DNA from: Bacillota bacterium
Lineage (GTDB): Bacteria; Bacillota; Clostridia; Lachnospirales; Lachnospiraceae
Length of the DNA stretch: 10,034 nt
Direction: 5' to 3'
Assembly: GCA_017861355.1 (NCBI GenBank)
Contig: JAGFXQ010000137.1
Span: 1-10,034 of the forward strand
Shown here one piece after another: positions 1 to 8,405 of this stretch. The notes under the pieces are model-generated. The model saw nothing but the letters and a program-made list of their open reading frames with translations. It was not told where the DNA came from and did no database searches. The translations under genes and the position numbers were made by a program. The stretch's first letter is position 1, and the number at the start of each line of letters is the position of its first letter.

Positions 1-3000
1 CGGGTCCGTAGATCCGGCGATCAGATTCTTATAGTAAATATCCGATATTGGTATATCTACATAATACTCATAAGTAGACTGAACCAAGCCACCGGTAATA
101 GATACCGCATGCATAGATCCATCGCTGAAAGTCTGATTATAGTTGTAAGTGTCGGTCGGTACCAAAGTACCGACATCTATATCACGATCATAATCATAGG
201 TATTCAGCATCATGGGATATTCGGTCAGTACCGTTCTGGTTGTAACGCCACCGACTGTATTCACAAGAACCGGATAATAATGGGCTGTCATCTTCTTATT
301 CGGTATGATACTGAAATTCTTCAGGGTGAAATAGATTCGCTTGGTATAAATGGTATTACCTGAACCGTCAACATAGGAGTTAATTTCGGAGCCGAATGGC
401 TGCGCTGTCCCCACATCTAAGGTAGCATCATAATCAATATAAAGATAATCGGTGTTATTACCGGTGGAGGATCTATCCTTGTTGATGATGACGGGTTCGG
501 TAGGAACGGTTCCTGCCGAATAAGCGGCAATCATCGTATTAACAAACAGTTTCCTCTCATCATCGGATAAGCCACCTTTATGACCCACACCGGAATAGGT
601 GATATTACTTCGGTTGTAGATATAGTAATTGTTGCGTACATCATTCTTGGTTTTATAATAATTATTCGTATCAGAGAGAGTATACCACACTACGATATCG
701 TCCGCTTCCATATCCAATTGATAGTACTGGGAATGTGTCTCGGCAACGGTCAGGTTATCCGGTATCAGATAGGGATAACTTACAATCTGGCCGTTATTTG
801 CCTTCTGTGCCTTTGTCACACGGTTACCGTTCTGTCCAACGGTTACATTTGTCATTCCCTGAGTCAGCACACGAGTACCCATTGCAGTGGTAGAAGCTGT
901 GTAATAGGTATTACTGGTCTGCAACGTATTTACCTTATACGGCTTGTCCGGTGCGCTGCTCAAGCTACCAGCAAGACCCATATTCGTCATTACTCCAAAA
1001 CGATCCATTCCGAGAATATCACGGAAATACTGGTTTATGTTATATCCCCAATAGGTATCATCGAAGGTTCCCGGTTTCGTGCTCAGATTAACAAAGGAGG
1101 TCGTATCATGAGTGAACAAGGTGGTATTACCTGCGCTGATAAAACCATCGATCAACTGGAGTGCCGCAGTATTTGTAATATCTGTATAACAGTCTGCATA
1201 ACCAAGAATCAGCATATTGATATTTTTTTGTGTTAAGTAAGTGCATTTACCACTCTGCAAGTACACCGTAGAATCACCAGGTGCATGGCCGGTTGAGGCT
1301 AAGGTCGAGAACTCGGTTACCGACAATCGATAGAATACAACCTCGAACTCATTCAGAATCTTTGTATAGTAATAGAACCAACCGGCATTCTTAATTACAT
1401 CCGTATCAGTAACATACGATCCGCTATTCACGAATCTGATACAGTTATTAAAATACGTATCCTTATTTACTCCCGGATCCGTGATTTCTCTATTGCCGTT
1501 ATTTGATTTTGCCAGTGCAATCTCCGCCTCTGTCGGGAAATATACGGTCGGATTATAAGAGCCGCCCATTCCATCGGAGATAATCTGCATTACATTAATT
1601 CTTGTTTTCGCCGTTACCTTAATCGCACATTGGCCTGTAATATCATCACGAACCAAAGGATTATTCATATCCACCAGTTCAAGCTTCCAAGGAATAGCAC
1701 CGGTATAATCTTTAATCTGCCTTACGATATGATAGGTCTGGCCTCCGACCAACCGGTTCAATCTTGTCGTCCGATGTGTGAGAACATTCTCAATCTCCAG
1801 AGAGTCCAGCTTCTCTTCTTCCTCACTGAATTTACCGTCAGCATTGGTATCGATAAAAAGTCTGACTTCATAATAACCGGTATTAGCTGTGTCAACTTTA
1901 AAAGTAAATTCAAGGTTTCTATTCTCTATTTTACTATTACTTCCATCGGCAGCACCATTGATGTATACTCTGTCATCAGTATAACCAGCATAACCCGCTT
2001 TGGTTCTGTCAACATATTCCACAGGCTTTTCCGTTATTATCAGTCGGAAGGACTTATTATTCAATCCATCAACGAATTCACTATCTCTGGAAGTGTCCGT
2101 CTCCAGAAAGCAGGAGGGCATATAATCAGAATCCATAGTTAACGCTACCAGAAGACGATAGACATTGGAGGCTTTATCGATAATCGTAGTATCAATCGCT
2201 CCGTCGCTGTTAAAGCAACCCTTACTAAGGATCACCGGATATCCGGCTCTTGCAAATTCCAGCAAATCATCCATCTTCGCTTCCGTCAGATCATTGCCCG
2301 AAAAATTATATTGGTCTATATTATCACTGGTATGATTAAAGCTACCCCTTCTTGTTGTCTTTCCAGTGACCTGCTTTCCGATATGGGCATAACGGTAATT
2401 CCAGGTATAGGAATAGCCCGACGGGAAACGGATCACATCGCCTGCAGATACTGTAGTATTTGCCTCATAATTCGTCCAGGTGTTGATTGTGTTCGTATTC
2501 GTTTGAATTTTCAGATAATAATTATTTAGAACAATATTGCCCCGGACCCAGCGGCCCGTTGAGTTTTTTTGCTCAATATTACCACTGTCATTTGCTTCAA
2601 AATGACTCCCTATCGCTGAGTAACTATTACTTATGACATTAAGCCGCCTGAAGTAACTATAAGTGGTGCTGGTACCGATTCTATATCGGTATGTTGAGCT
2701 ACCACTGTTACCTGTACTGTAGCTAAGCGCCAGATCCAACCAAGTCTTGTCTGTCCCGATATTCGTATAAATGACTTTTGGAGTAGCCGTTGTCCCTGAT
2801 ACGGTAAAATCCAGAACGCTTTTACCTGCACCATTGACCAGAGTATAACCACTGGCTGAAGAGGTGCGAACCAGATAGGTATAGGTTGTACTCGTGGTTA
2901 GGGATTTCTTCTGATATGCAACCGGAATTACCTGCTGTGTATCTATGGTGATCTCCTGATTCGCTGCTGCCGAGAAGGACACACTTGGCATAAATGAGGT

Positions 3001-5739
3001 AACCAGATTCGTTGCATCCACACCCAGATATATTACATCATACTGGCTGTTCAAATCATCGATGTCACCGATGAATTCCGAAGAGTTCTTTGATGTCACA
3101 TTATAAGTTCCGGTAAAGTTCGGAACATAACGGCTGATATACCAGAACCAGAAGCTCGAGTTCTTAAAGGAATCCGAAGGCTCAACCTCCAATATATTCA
3201 GGCTCTTATTAAAATTCGTATACAGTCCTGTGTTATGAAGCATGTAGTAGATGCCTTCCGCCGTCGTATAACGATCGGGAAGTGTGCCTCCACCCGGGTA
3301 AAAATAGTTGTTCATCGCAGAATGATCCGCACTCTCAAGCTGCGGAGTCATAAACCCTGTAACCAGATTATCACTACTCTGATATAGGAATAAACGGTTA
3401 TTGATCAGACCTTTTCCTGCCGGTAACGTATAACTCCTCTTAATACCCAACACCTCCAGCGAATTCGCAGCGAAGATCTTCGTTGTACTGTTCCAATCCG
3501 AGGAAGAGAGAACCGAATAAGGAAGCAAGGTATATTCATTCCAATATTGACGCGCATTGGTGTAGCTGCTGCCGATGTTGGTAAAATTACCGCTGGAATC
3601 AAACTTGGAGGTTGCAATATAAGCATTGTGCAGTGTGACCGGATTAAACTGCTGCGTCATCAGATACAACTTATACACATTACTGCTGTAGCCGCTGACA
3701 TTGCCGCTGCTGAAGGTCCCGGAATCGCTGAAGGTGGAGTTGAAACTCAACGTGGTTTTAATGGAAGAGCTGGTGCTTGCTATAACCGATTGGTAGATAC
3801 TGTAATCATAGATCACCGGGCACATTGTGGTACTGGGAAGGCCGGTAATCTTATTCATCAGGCGCAGAGTGGCAGCCCAGGACAAATCGTTCTCGGTGAA
3901 AGCTGTCGCTGTCAGGTTGTATTGGGAAGCTGGCTTTGAGAACAGCTCAGTATTCTTAAAGCTTGTCCAGAAGGTCTGCATCTGAGTAGTTGAGGTCTGA
4001 TTCATAACAATCAGATTCGCACGATCAATCAATCCAAGGTTAGCGATCTGATTTGTAAAATCCTTCGGTGTCACAGTGATGACGCTGACATGATAATTCT
4101 TTAGCTTCTCAACAATATTACCCTTCAGATAAGGTGCGTCCACAGGAAAAGTGGTAGTTATATCCTGACCGTAGGTCAGACCGGTCAGAGAAGCCGGGAC
4201 CCCGGTCACAGAGGACAGGGCTTTGGAGGGTTTGTTGCCATTAAAGCTAATCTTATAGGTGGTAGTCGAAGTTGTCGGAATCCAGCGTGCATAGAGCTGG
4301 ATTGTCGTCGAGGTTACACCGGAAGGGATGGGTTCATCGAACGCAAAGGGATTCGTACAGGCGGAGTTCCAATACCAACCCGCAAACACATAATTACTCC
4401 TGGCCGGAGGCGTCAGAGGCTCAATCGAGGTATAAGCAGCTGTCCTTCCATTCTGAAGCACATCCGCAATATCAACAGGCAGATTGGTTACCGTACCGGC
4501 ATTACCTGCTCCTGCATTTGCATTAAAGCTAATCTTATATTTTGCACTCGACAATGGAGCCCAACCGGCATAAGCCGTCGCATTGGCCGTAACTGCCTTG
4601 GTGAAATCATACGTTTCCGTGCAAGCTGCATCCTTATACCAGCCTGTGAACAGATATCCGTTACGGAGTGGTATCCTGTCCGGCTTTACAATCATATCCC
4701 CGGAATTTAAGAATTGAATCGGATCCGGCATATGAAGAACCCCATCGGCACCTGCATTCGGGTTAAAGGTAATCCCATAGAGACTAATCGTACCTCCACT
4801 GTACACGGTCTTCCACTTTGCATACAACGTGATATTAGAAGTGACCTTGTCTGAGCTATTGTAAGCATTGACGCATTGTGGTTCTTTGTACCAGCCGGAG
4901 AATTCATAAGCAGAGCTGTCTTCGCCCTTACTGATGTCATTATCTCTATATACAAGGCCAAGTGCATATTTCTTAAATAATTCCTTATTGACCTTAGCTC
5001 CATTATAAGCATTATATACCGCTATGCTTCCCATCTTTCCATAGATTTTCTTAAGCTGAGAGCTGTCTGCGGCAAGTACCGTATCCGAAGTAATTGTATT
5101 TAGATAAGTAGAGGTATCGGTTAACGCTGTGCTTGCAGCATAGGTATAACCAACCCATTTATAGTAGCCTGATCCTGCTGTTACCGGAGTGACTGCATAA
5201 TCATATACTGTCTTTGTAGTAAGAGTTACCGGATCGGTAACTGTCCTATTCGATAAAGTAAGATCATAATTACCGGTTCGATCGCTAAGTCGCTCATAAT
5301 AGCCATACTGGTCTGCATTGACACTGAAGTTCCAATAATAATTCGCCCAGTCCTGGTCAGTAATTACGGTGACAAACTCCTGCTTCACAACTGTATTGTT
5401 CGTGAGTGAAATCGTCATATAATTATTTAATGCAGAAGCCACTGCAGCCTTACTCGTGCTTCCCATAGCACTGAATAGATCGATCGGTTCCTGTCCGTCC
5501 ACCAGATAACCAAATTGGGCCATCTTCTCGTTTGGAACAATCTCAAGTACAACAAAAGGATTCCCGCTGGAGCCAAGACTTCCGCTGGTTCCCGGGATCG
5601 TATATACACCACTGCTGTTCACGACACCGGCTGTGGCTTTTACCCATGGCATCTCGATAGAAAGCCAGGTGATCGACGCTAACACAACTAATATGGTACC
5701 TATGATCCATCCAGTTAATTTCCGTTTCCATTTTCTCAT
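1..5739 (-). CDS. Giant secreted surface protein with InlB-type repeats and DUF5057-like regions (partial, C-terminus beyond window)
   Basis: The frame is open from an ATG at 5739 to the window edge: 1913 codons with no stop. The start is set by an AAAGGA site (5748-5753), 8 bases upstream. The N-terminus is basic (MRKWKRK) with a hydrophobic segment at residues 8-28 and a possible signal peptidase site after A37 (ATA-G), so the protein is exported. Residues 60-90 begin with NPFVVLEIVP, which I associate from memory with the DUF5057 family of clostridial surface proteins. Three InlB B-type repeats (GWY...W core) lie at about 260-486, and a fourth start, YKISFN, at about 495. Residues 1297-1308 (DTNADGKFSEEE) form an EF-hand-type calcium loop. 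Alpha/beta-like segments appear near 548-581, 847-908 and 1381-1546. A GVGHKGG segment lies near H1720. The composition is rich in Thr, Ser, Asn and Tyr, as in extracellular proteins. The gene starts 30 bases after the PilW-like gene. Inferred role: cell-surface or pilus-associated adhesin. No catalytic site is recognised. Confidence 0.85.
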   Translation of the reverse strand, partial: MRKWKRKLTGWIIGTILVVLASITWLSIEMPWVKATAGVVNSSGVYTIPGTSGSLGSSGNPFVVLEIVPNEKMAQFGYLVDGQEPIDLFSAMGSTSKAAVASALNNYMTISLTNNTVVKQEFVTVITDQDWANYYWNFSVNADQYGYYERLSDRTGNYDLTLSNRTVTDPVTLTTKTVYDYAVTPVTAGSGYYKWVGYTYAASTALTDTSTYLNTITSDTVLAADSSQLKKIYGKMGSIAVYNAYNGAKVNKELFKKYALGLVYRDNDISKGEDSSAYEFSGWYKEPQCVNAYNSSDKVTSNITLYAKWKTVYSGGTISLYGITFNPNAGADGVLHMPDPIQFLNSGDMIVKPDRIPLRNGYLFTGWYKDAACTETYDFTKAVTANATAYAGWAPLSSAKYKISFNANAGAGNAGTVTNLPVDIADVLQNGRTAAYTSIEPLTPPARSNYVFAGWYWNSACTNPFAFDEPIPSGVTSTTIQLYARWIPTTSTTTYKISFNGNKPSKALSSVTGVPASLTGLTYGQDITTTFPVDAPYLKGNIVEKLKNYHVSVITVTPKDFTNQIANLGLIDRANLIVMNQTSTTQMQTFWTSFKNTELFSKPASQYNLTATAFTENDLSWAATLRLMNKITGLPSTTMCPVIYDYSIYQSVIASTSSSIKTTLSFNSTFSDSGTFSSGNVSGYSSNVYKLYLMTQQFNPVTLHNAYIATSKFDSSGNFTNIGSSYTNARQYWNEYTLLPYSVLSSSDWNSTTKIFAANSLEVLGIKRSYTLPAGKGLINNRLFLYQSSDNLVTGFMTPQLESADHSAMNNYFYPGGGTLPDRYTTAEGIYYMLHNTGLYTNFNKSLNILEVEPSDSFKNSSFWFWYISRYVPNFTGTYNVTSKNSSEFIGDIDDLNSQYDVIYLGVDATNLVTSFMPSVSFSAAANQEITIDTQQVIPVAYQKKSLTTSTTYTYLVRTSSASGYTLVNGAGKSVLDFTVSGTTATPKVIYTNIGTDKTWLDLALSYSTGNSGSSTYRYRIGTSTTYSYFRRLNVISNSYSAIGSHFEANDSGNIEQKNSTGRWVRGNIVLNNYYLKIQTNTNTINTWTNYEANTTVSAGDVIRFPSGYSYTWNYRYAHIGKQVTGKTTRRGSFNHTSDNIDQYNFSGNDLTEAKMDDLLEFARAGYPVILSKGCFNSDGAIDTTIIDKASNVYRLLVALTMDSDYMPSCFLETDTSRDSEFVDGLNNKSFRLIITEKPVEYVDRTKAGYAGYTDDRVYINGAADGSNSKIENRNLEFTFKVDTANTGYYEVRLFIDTNADGKFSEEEEKLDSLEIENVLTHRTTRLNRLVGGQTYHIVRQIKDYTGAIPWKLELVDMNNPLVRDDITGQCAIKVTAKTRINVMQIISDGMGGSYNPTVYFPTEAEIALAKSNNGNREITDPGVNKDTYFNNCIRFVNSGSYVTDTDVIKNAGWFYYYTKILNEFEVVFYRLSVTEFSTLASTGHAPGDSTVYLQSGKCTYLTQKNINMLILGYADCYTDITNTAALQLIDGFISAGNTTLFTHDTTSFVNLSTKPGTFDDTYWGYNINQYFRDILGMDRFGVMTNMGLAGSLSSAPDKPYKVNTLQTSNTYYTASTTAMGTRVLTQGMTNVTVGQNGNRVTKAQKANNGQIVSYPYLIPDNLTVAETHSQYYQLDMEADDIVVWYTLSDTNNYYKTKNDVRNNYYIYNRSNITYSGVGHKGGLSDDERKLFVNTMIAAYSAGTVPTEPVIINKDRSSTGNNTDYLYIDYDATLDVGTAQPFGSEINSYVDGSGNTIYTKRIYFTLKNFSIIPNKKMTAHYYPVLVNTVGGVTTRTVLTEYPMMLNTYDYDRDIDVGTLVPTDTYNYNQTFSDGSMHAVSITGGLVQSTYEYYVDIPISDIYYKNLIAGSTDP
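4239..4257 (-). repeat. 19-bp direct repeat, copy B (partner at 4521-4539)
   Basis: This is the second copy of the 19-base repeat. It encodes YKISFN at about residues 495-500, but the GWY and closing-W parts of a repeat do not follow. It therefore looks like the leading strand of a fourth, truncated or diverged InlB-type repeat. Confidence 0.7.
4282..4962 (-). repeat. Three InlB B-type (Listeria/Bacteroides) repeats within the giant protein
   Basis: The repeats occupy roughly residues 260-309, 323-393 and 403-486. Each has the family's 'GWY' core (W283, W367, W455), a following cysteine (QC, AC, AC) and a closing 'YAKW/YAGW/YARW' (W309, W393, W486). Repeats 2 and 3 open with a strand of the form ITFNPNAG / ISFNANAG; repeat 1 is degenerate at this end. 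In known proteins these are small beta-grasp-like surface modules, often used as spacers or for binding. The type of repeat is clear; the ligand is unknown. Confidence 0.85.
4521..4539 (-). repeat. 19-bp direct repeat, copy A (partner at 4239-4257)
   Basis: This stretch is identical over 19 bases to 4239-4257. Both copies encode the opening strand of an InlB-type repeat (YKISFN). They are 282 bases apart, an exact multiple of three, so they probably mark the boundaries of a duplicated module. Confidence 0.75.
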
Positions 5740-5747
5740 AGAATCAG

Positions 5748-5753
5748 TCCTTT
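5748..5753 (-). promoter_or_regulatory. Ribosome binding site of the giant protein gene
   Basis: The minus strand reads AAAGGA 8 bases before the ATG at 5739. The first residues after this ATG form a basic plus hydrophobic export signal, which supports this start over any internal one. Confidence 0.7.
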
Positions 5754-5769
5754 CTTTCTTTCCAGCGGA

Positions 5770-6426
5770 TTAATTCAGATTTCGCCCTGTGATATTCTTG
5801 GACAGAATATATTCCCGGTCCCGATACTTCAGTTTCAAGTTTATCTTAGTAAGCTTTGTGCCGGTTGATGTATTCGGAACCACCACTTCCATATCAGTCA
5901 CATATCTAGCCAGAAGAGCCCGCGGATTACCAATAATATCAAGCCCTCCGGAGGACAGCATCGTTGCATAATCCAGTGTTCCTGTGCCGGCGATGAATTC
6001 TAACGGAGATCCGGAGGGTACCAGATAGGAGCCATCCGACTGAGGCACCGCATCGTCCTTCACTCGGCAGAAGCGCAGTGTCTGAGTACTCTGCTCCCAT
6101 AATATGATGAAATAATAATTATCAAGTGTTCCCGATACATATTCCGGATCGGGTGCTTTGATGGTCAATACCTTATAGTTCTTACCATCTTTAACAAATG
6201 GCGTAAAAGTACATTCCGAGGCTTCGATTGCAATATCCCCGATATAGGAGCCCGCCATCTGGGCTTCTTCCTGAAGTACAGCCTCCTTCTTCACCTCATC
6301 ATAGGAGGCTCTGGAAGCGGATATAAATACCACAATGATCGCTGCCACCATGGAAGTAATCAGGATGGTTACGACTAGTTCGATCAGAGTATAGCCTTTG
6401 TTATTGAATTGTCTTCCTGCGTTCAT
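5770..6426 (-). CDS. PilW/GspJ-like type IV minor pseudopilin
   Basis: This 218-residue protein has a prepilin N-terminus. The leader is MNAGRQFNNKG, with cleavage expected after G11, followed by mature YTLIE with the conserved Glu at +5 and a hydrophobic helix of about 20 residues (VVTILITSMVAAIIVVFIS). The rest is a globular domain rich in beta strands. The residues after the helix (SRASYDEVKKEAVLQEEAQMAGSYIGDI) and the extended C-terminal part resemble PilW/GspJ pseudopilins, which belong to the minor-pilin priming complex in the membrane. The ATG at 6426 is preferred over the in-frame GTG at 6435, because GGAGG (6435-6439) overlaps that GTG and sits 8 bases from the ATG. It lies 39 bases after the GspH-like gene and 30 before the giant protein gene. 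The prepilin class is near certain; the PilW/GspJ subtype is inference from length, position and order. Confidence 0.85.
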   Translation of the reverse strand: MNAGRQFNNKGYTLIELVVTILITSMVAAIIVVFISASRASYDEVKKEAVLQEEAQMAGSYIGDIAIEASECTFTPFVKDGKNYKVLTIKAPDPEYVSGTLDNYYFIILWEQSTQTLRFCRVKDDAVPQSDGSYLVPSGSPLEFIAGTGTLDYATMLSSGGLDIIGNPRALLARYVTDMEVVVPNTSTGTKLTKINLKLKYRDREYILSKNITGRNLN

Positions 6427-6434
6427 CACAGCCA

Positions 6435-6439
6435 CCTCC
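6435..6439 (-). promoter_or_regulatory. Ribosome binding site deciding the PilW-like start
   Basis: The minus strand carries GGAGG 8 bases upstream of the ATG at 6426. The alternative GTG at 6435 overlaps this site and so cannot use it, which places translation start at the ATG and gives an 11-residue prepilin leader. Confidence 0.75.
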
Positions 6440-6441
6440 GA

Positions 6442-6471
6442 TTCTAAGACTTATGGTTCTAAGAATTATGG
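6442..6471 (-). repeat. 15-bp tandem repeat carrying duplicated stop codons
   Basis: Two adjacent 15-base units (6442-6456 and 6457-6471) differ at one position, and a third partial unit follows toward 6478. Unit 2 contains the TAA that ends the GspH-like gene (6466-6468). Unit 1 contains a second in-frame TAA (6451-6453). The spacer between the two pseudopilin genes is mostly this duplication. Confidence 0.8.
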
Positions 6472-6978
6472 TTCATAGACACATCTTCCTGTTTCCCTGA
6501 TTATAATGATATTCTTTGTCTCTGAACCTTCCAGGATGAGATCCTTATAATTCTCGGTGAGACCCCCCGTACTCTTCTTAAAGTTAAATATGATCTTCGA
6601 TGATGGAGCATTACTTAGCAAGGTCGTAATATCGGCTGTGGTCTTATACGACAATATGATCCTGGAGTTGCAAATTTGATATTCCTGCAACACCTGATCC
6701 GATCCGCCTTTTCTGTAGATGACCTTCGCGTAGCAGTCACCTTCAGAGTCCAGATATAACTCCATCCGGACGGAACCATCCGCACGGATGATTGTCTCCT
6801 GTCTTGTCTGGGAAAGCGCAAGCACCAGTTTCTGTGCTGCACTGTCAATTCTGGAATTGTAGTATGCTGAAAATCCAACGACCGCACCGGAGGACAAGAT
6901 GACGATAATCACAATGACGACAATCATTTCGATCAGGGTATAGCCTGCATTCTTATTTTGTTTGAACCCTTTACTCAT
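6466..6978 (-). CDS. GspH/FimT-like type IV minor pseudopilin
   Basis: This 170-residue protein has a textbook prepilin N-terminus. The leader MSKGFKQNKNAG is 12 residues, followed by mature YTLIE with Glu at +5 (E17) and the hydrophobic stretch MIVVIVIIVILSSGAVVGF. The segment after the helix (SAAQKLVLALSQTRQETIIRADGSV) matches the GspH/FimT pattern, in which an amphipathic helix with an 'aR.eAi' motif leads into beta strands. These proteins belong to the minor-pilin set that starts pilus assembly or forms its tip; the leader is cut by a prepilin peptidase (PilD type) not encoded in this window. Three cysteines lie in the globular domain. The ATG at 6978 has an AGAGG site (6990-6994) with a rather long 11-base spacing. 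It follows the PilX-like gene by 47 bases. Confidence 0.88.
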   Translation of the reverse strand: MSKGFKQNKNAGYTLIEMIVVIVIIVILSSGAVVGFSAYYNSRIDSAAQKLVLALSQTRQETIIRADGSVRMELYLDSEGDCYAKVIYRKGGSDQVLQEYQICNSRIILSYKTTADITTLLSNAPSSKIIFNFKKSTGGLTENYKDLILEGSETKNIIIIRETGRCVYEP

Positions 6979-7025
6979 TTTGCATCCATCCTCTTTCTGC
7001 TGCTTCTGTTATCCCTCTGCTTCGA

Positions 7026-8405
7026 CTAATTTTTACGCCAGTTATCATAGGAAATACTGATCAGGTCAGAAGCAAAGATATCACTTCCGTTTCCGGTGGT
7101 ACCGGAGGCTACTTTCAGATTGAAGTACGGAGCCACGGTTGCATGGTTCTTGATCAGATAACCGATATTATCGGGGTCTGCCTTCAGATTTACATTACCC
7201 TGAAGTACCACCTTGCCTCTGGCAACAATCAGACCGGTAAAAGAAGCACTGTTATTTATGTATACATCACCCTTGGCAATAATAATTCCTGCTTTATTTG
7301 TATTGATTATGACATCATCACCGGTGATCAGGCTATAATTCAAGCCGTCTGCACTATAACTTAGATCGGTTTCAACCTGCGTATTATGGGTGACCATTGA
7401 CATATTCACGATATTATCTGTAAGAAAACCATTTGTTCCTGCTCCTGTATAATTTTCATCCAGGCTTGTGGTCAGACCGGTAAATTTTGTAGAGAGCTCA
7501 ATTTGCTCATTCTCGATCAATGGATCACTGGTAAAGTGTTTTCCTCTTGTAAAGGTTAAAACTCCTTCGTTGTATCCGATGACATTACCTGTATTCTCAA
7601 GTACGGCAGGATTAAATAATATCTTCCCGTCTCCCAGCATCGTCAAACGGCTGTTGACAAGATCCCCATTATAGGCCATATATTCCTCGAAATACTTGGT
7701 TGCCTTATCAGAACTCTGAAAGTTCAAATAGAGATAAATCATTTTTGTTGAATCATTATAATTTACCGATGCGATGCGTACCGGCTGATCACGGTTCACG
7801 TAGTTTTCGAGTCGAATACCACCGCTTCTTCTACTGATGGAGATATCTACATAATAATTTGTCGGGTCTGAAGTAAACTTAATATATTCTTCCTCCGTCA
7901 TCGGGTTATGGCCGATTCCCTTGATGCAATCACCCGGTAACAAATAAGCTGCCTGCAAGCTGCGATAAGAGATGGATTCTCCCTGACCGACGGACACATT
8001 GTCCAGTGTAGCACCCATTCCATATCGATAAGGAATGGATATAAAGGTCTTACCCGCAATCCAGATCTTCGTTGCGTCGGATAGATCCAGAATAGTATCC
8101 TTTCCATTCAGAACGATGGAGCTACTGCCTTCCGGTGTTCCTGAGATCAGGCGCACTCCGTTGGTATCCTTCGTCCCAAGATAAGCATTGTTGGCATTAT
8201 ATCCGTAATAAGTACCCTTAAGTCGGAAATTAGAGGCTTCCGCATCCAGTGTCAGATCATCTGCCAAATAGCAATTCCCTTGAATTGTCAGCTGAACCGG
8301 ATCTGTCTTAGATGAGATACCGGTCAGTCGAAGGTTTTTCGCCCAAAGATTCGAATAGCTTAAGGTTCCTGTATAGTCATATTCACCGTTGAGACCCTTG
8401 ATGTT
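7026..8405 (-). CDS. 3' part of the split gene: beta-strand-rich, solenoid-like extracellular domain
   Basis: This frame continues the PilX-like protein immediately after the 11-bp repeat and encodes residues 268-726 of the restored product. It is rich in short alternating strands. The region DVYINNSASF, TGLIVARGKV and VLQGNVNLKA near 7170-7270 resembles the turn-by-turn pattern of bactofilin-like or pectate-lyase-like beta-solenoids. I recall similar C-terminal regions in PilX-like proteins of Gram-positive bacteria. It has no convincing start of its own: a TTG at 8267 with AAGGGA 8 bases before it is the nearest candidate and is probably chance, since coding continuity extends well upstream to the repeat. 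The product would only be made if the frame were restored by deletion of a repeat unit or by ribosomal slippage. Confidence 0.7.
   Translation of the reverse strand, partial: NIKGLNGEYDYTGTLSYSNLWAKNLRLTGISSKTDPVQLTIQGNCYLADDLTLDAEASNFRLKGTYYGYNANNAYLGTKDTNGVRLISGTPEGSSSIVLNGKDTILDLSDATKIWIAGKTFISIPYRYGMGATLDNVSVGQGESISYRSLQAAYLLPGDCIKGIGHNPMTEEEYIKFTSDPTNYYVDISISRRSGGIRLENYVNRDQPVRIASVNYNDSTKMIYLYLNFQSSDKATKYFEEYMAYNGDLVNSRLTMLGDGKILFNPAVLENTGNVIGYNEGVLTFTRGKHFTSDPLIENEQIELSTKFTGLTTSLDENYTGAGTNGFLTDNIVNMSMVTHNTQVETDLSYSADGLNYSLITGDDVIINTNKAGIIIAKGDVYINNSASFTGLIVARGKVVLQGNVNLKADPDNIGYLIKNHATVAPYFNLKVASGTTGNGSDIFASDLISISYDNWRKN

Noticed and set aside
155..174. Perfect 8-bp inverted repeat with a 4-base loop
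   Set aside because: It lies inside the open frame of the giant protein, has no T-run on either side and no nearby gene end. It codes for an ordinary stretch (VGTLVPTD), so chance or local codon choice explains it.
580..1236. A 218-codon open frame on the plus strand
   Set aside because: It lies wholly opposite the giant minus-strand gene, has an Ile/Cys-rich composition with no domain, and has no ribosome binding site. It is an antisense shadow.
1630..2142. A 170-codon open frame on the plus strand
   Set aside because: It is antisense to the giant gene, whose minus-strand frame continues through with sensible surface-protein sequence including the calcium loop. There is no start signal.
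3547..3939. A 130-codon plus-strand open frame with a Gly/Ala-rich product
   Set aside because: It is a shadow of the giant gene with no ribosome binding site and no recognisable domain.
4160..4220. Clustered GGTC/GACC and CCGG words that could suggest an operator or recombination site
   Set aside because: They are short, irregular and inside the coding frame (LTGLTYGQ, VTGVPAS region); repeated Thr-Gly and Val-Pro codons explain them.
6615..6887. A 90-codon minus-strand frame overlapping the GspH-like gene
   Set aside because: It is an alternative frame within a clear pseudopilin gene; its product is rich in Arg and Trp and has no motif.
8200..8267. Independent gene start (TTG at 8267) for the 3' half of the split gene
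   Set aside because: Sensible coding sequence in the same frame continues upstream to the 11-bp repeat and joins the 5' half exactly when one unit is removed. An independent start is not needed.
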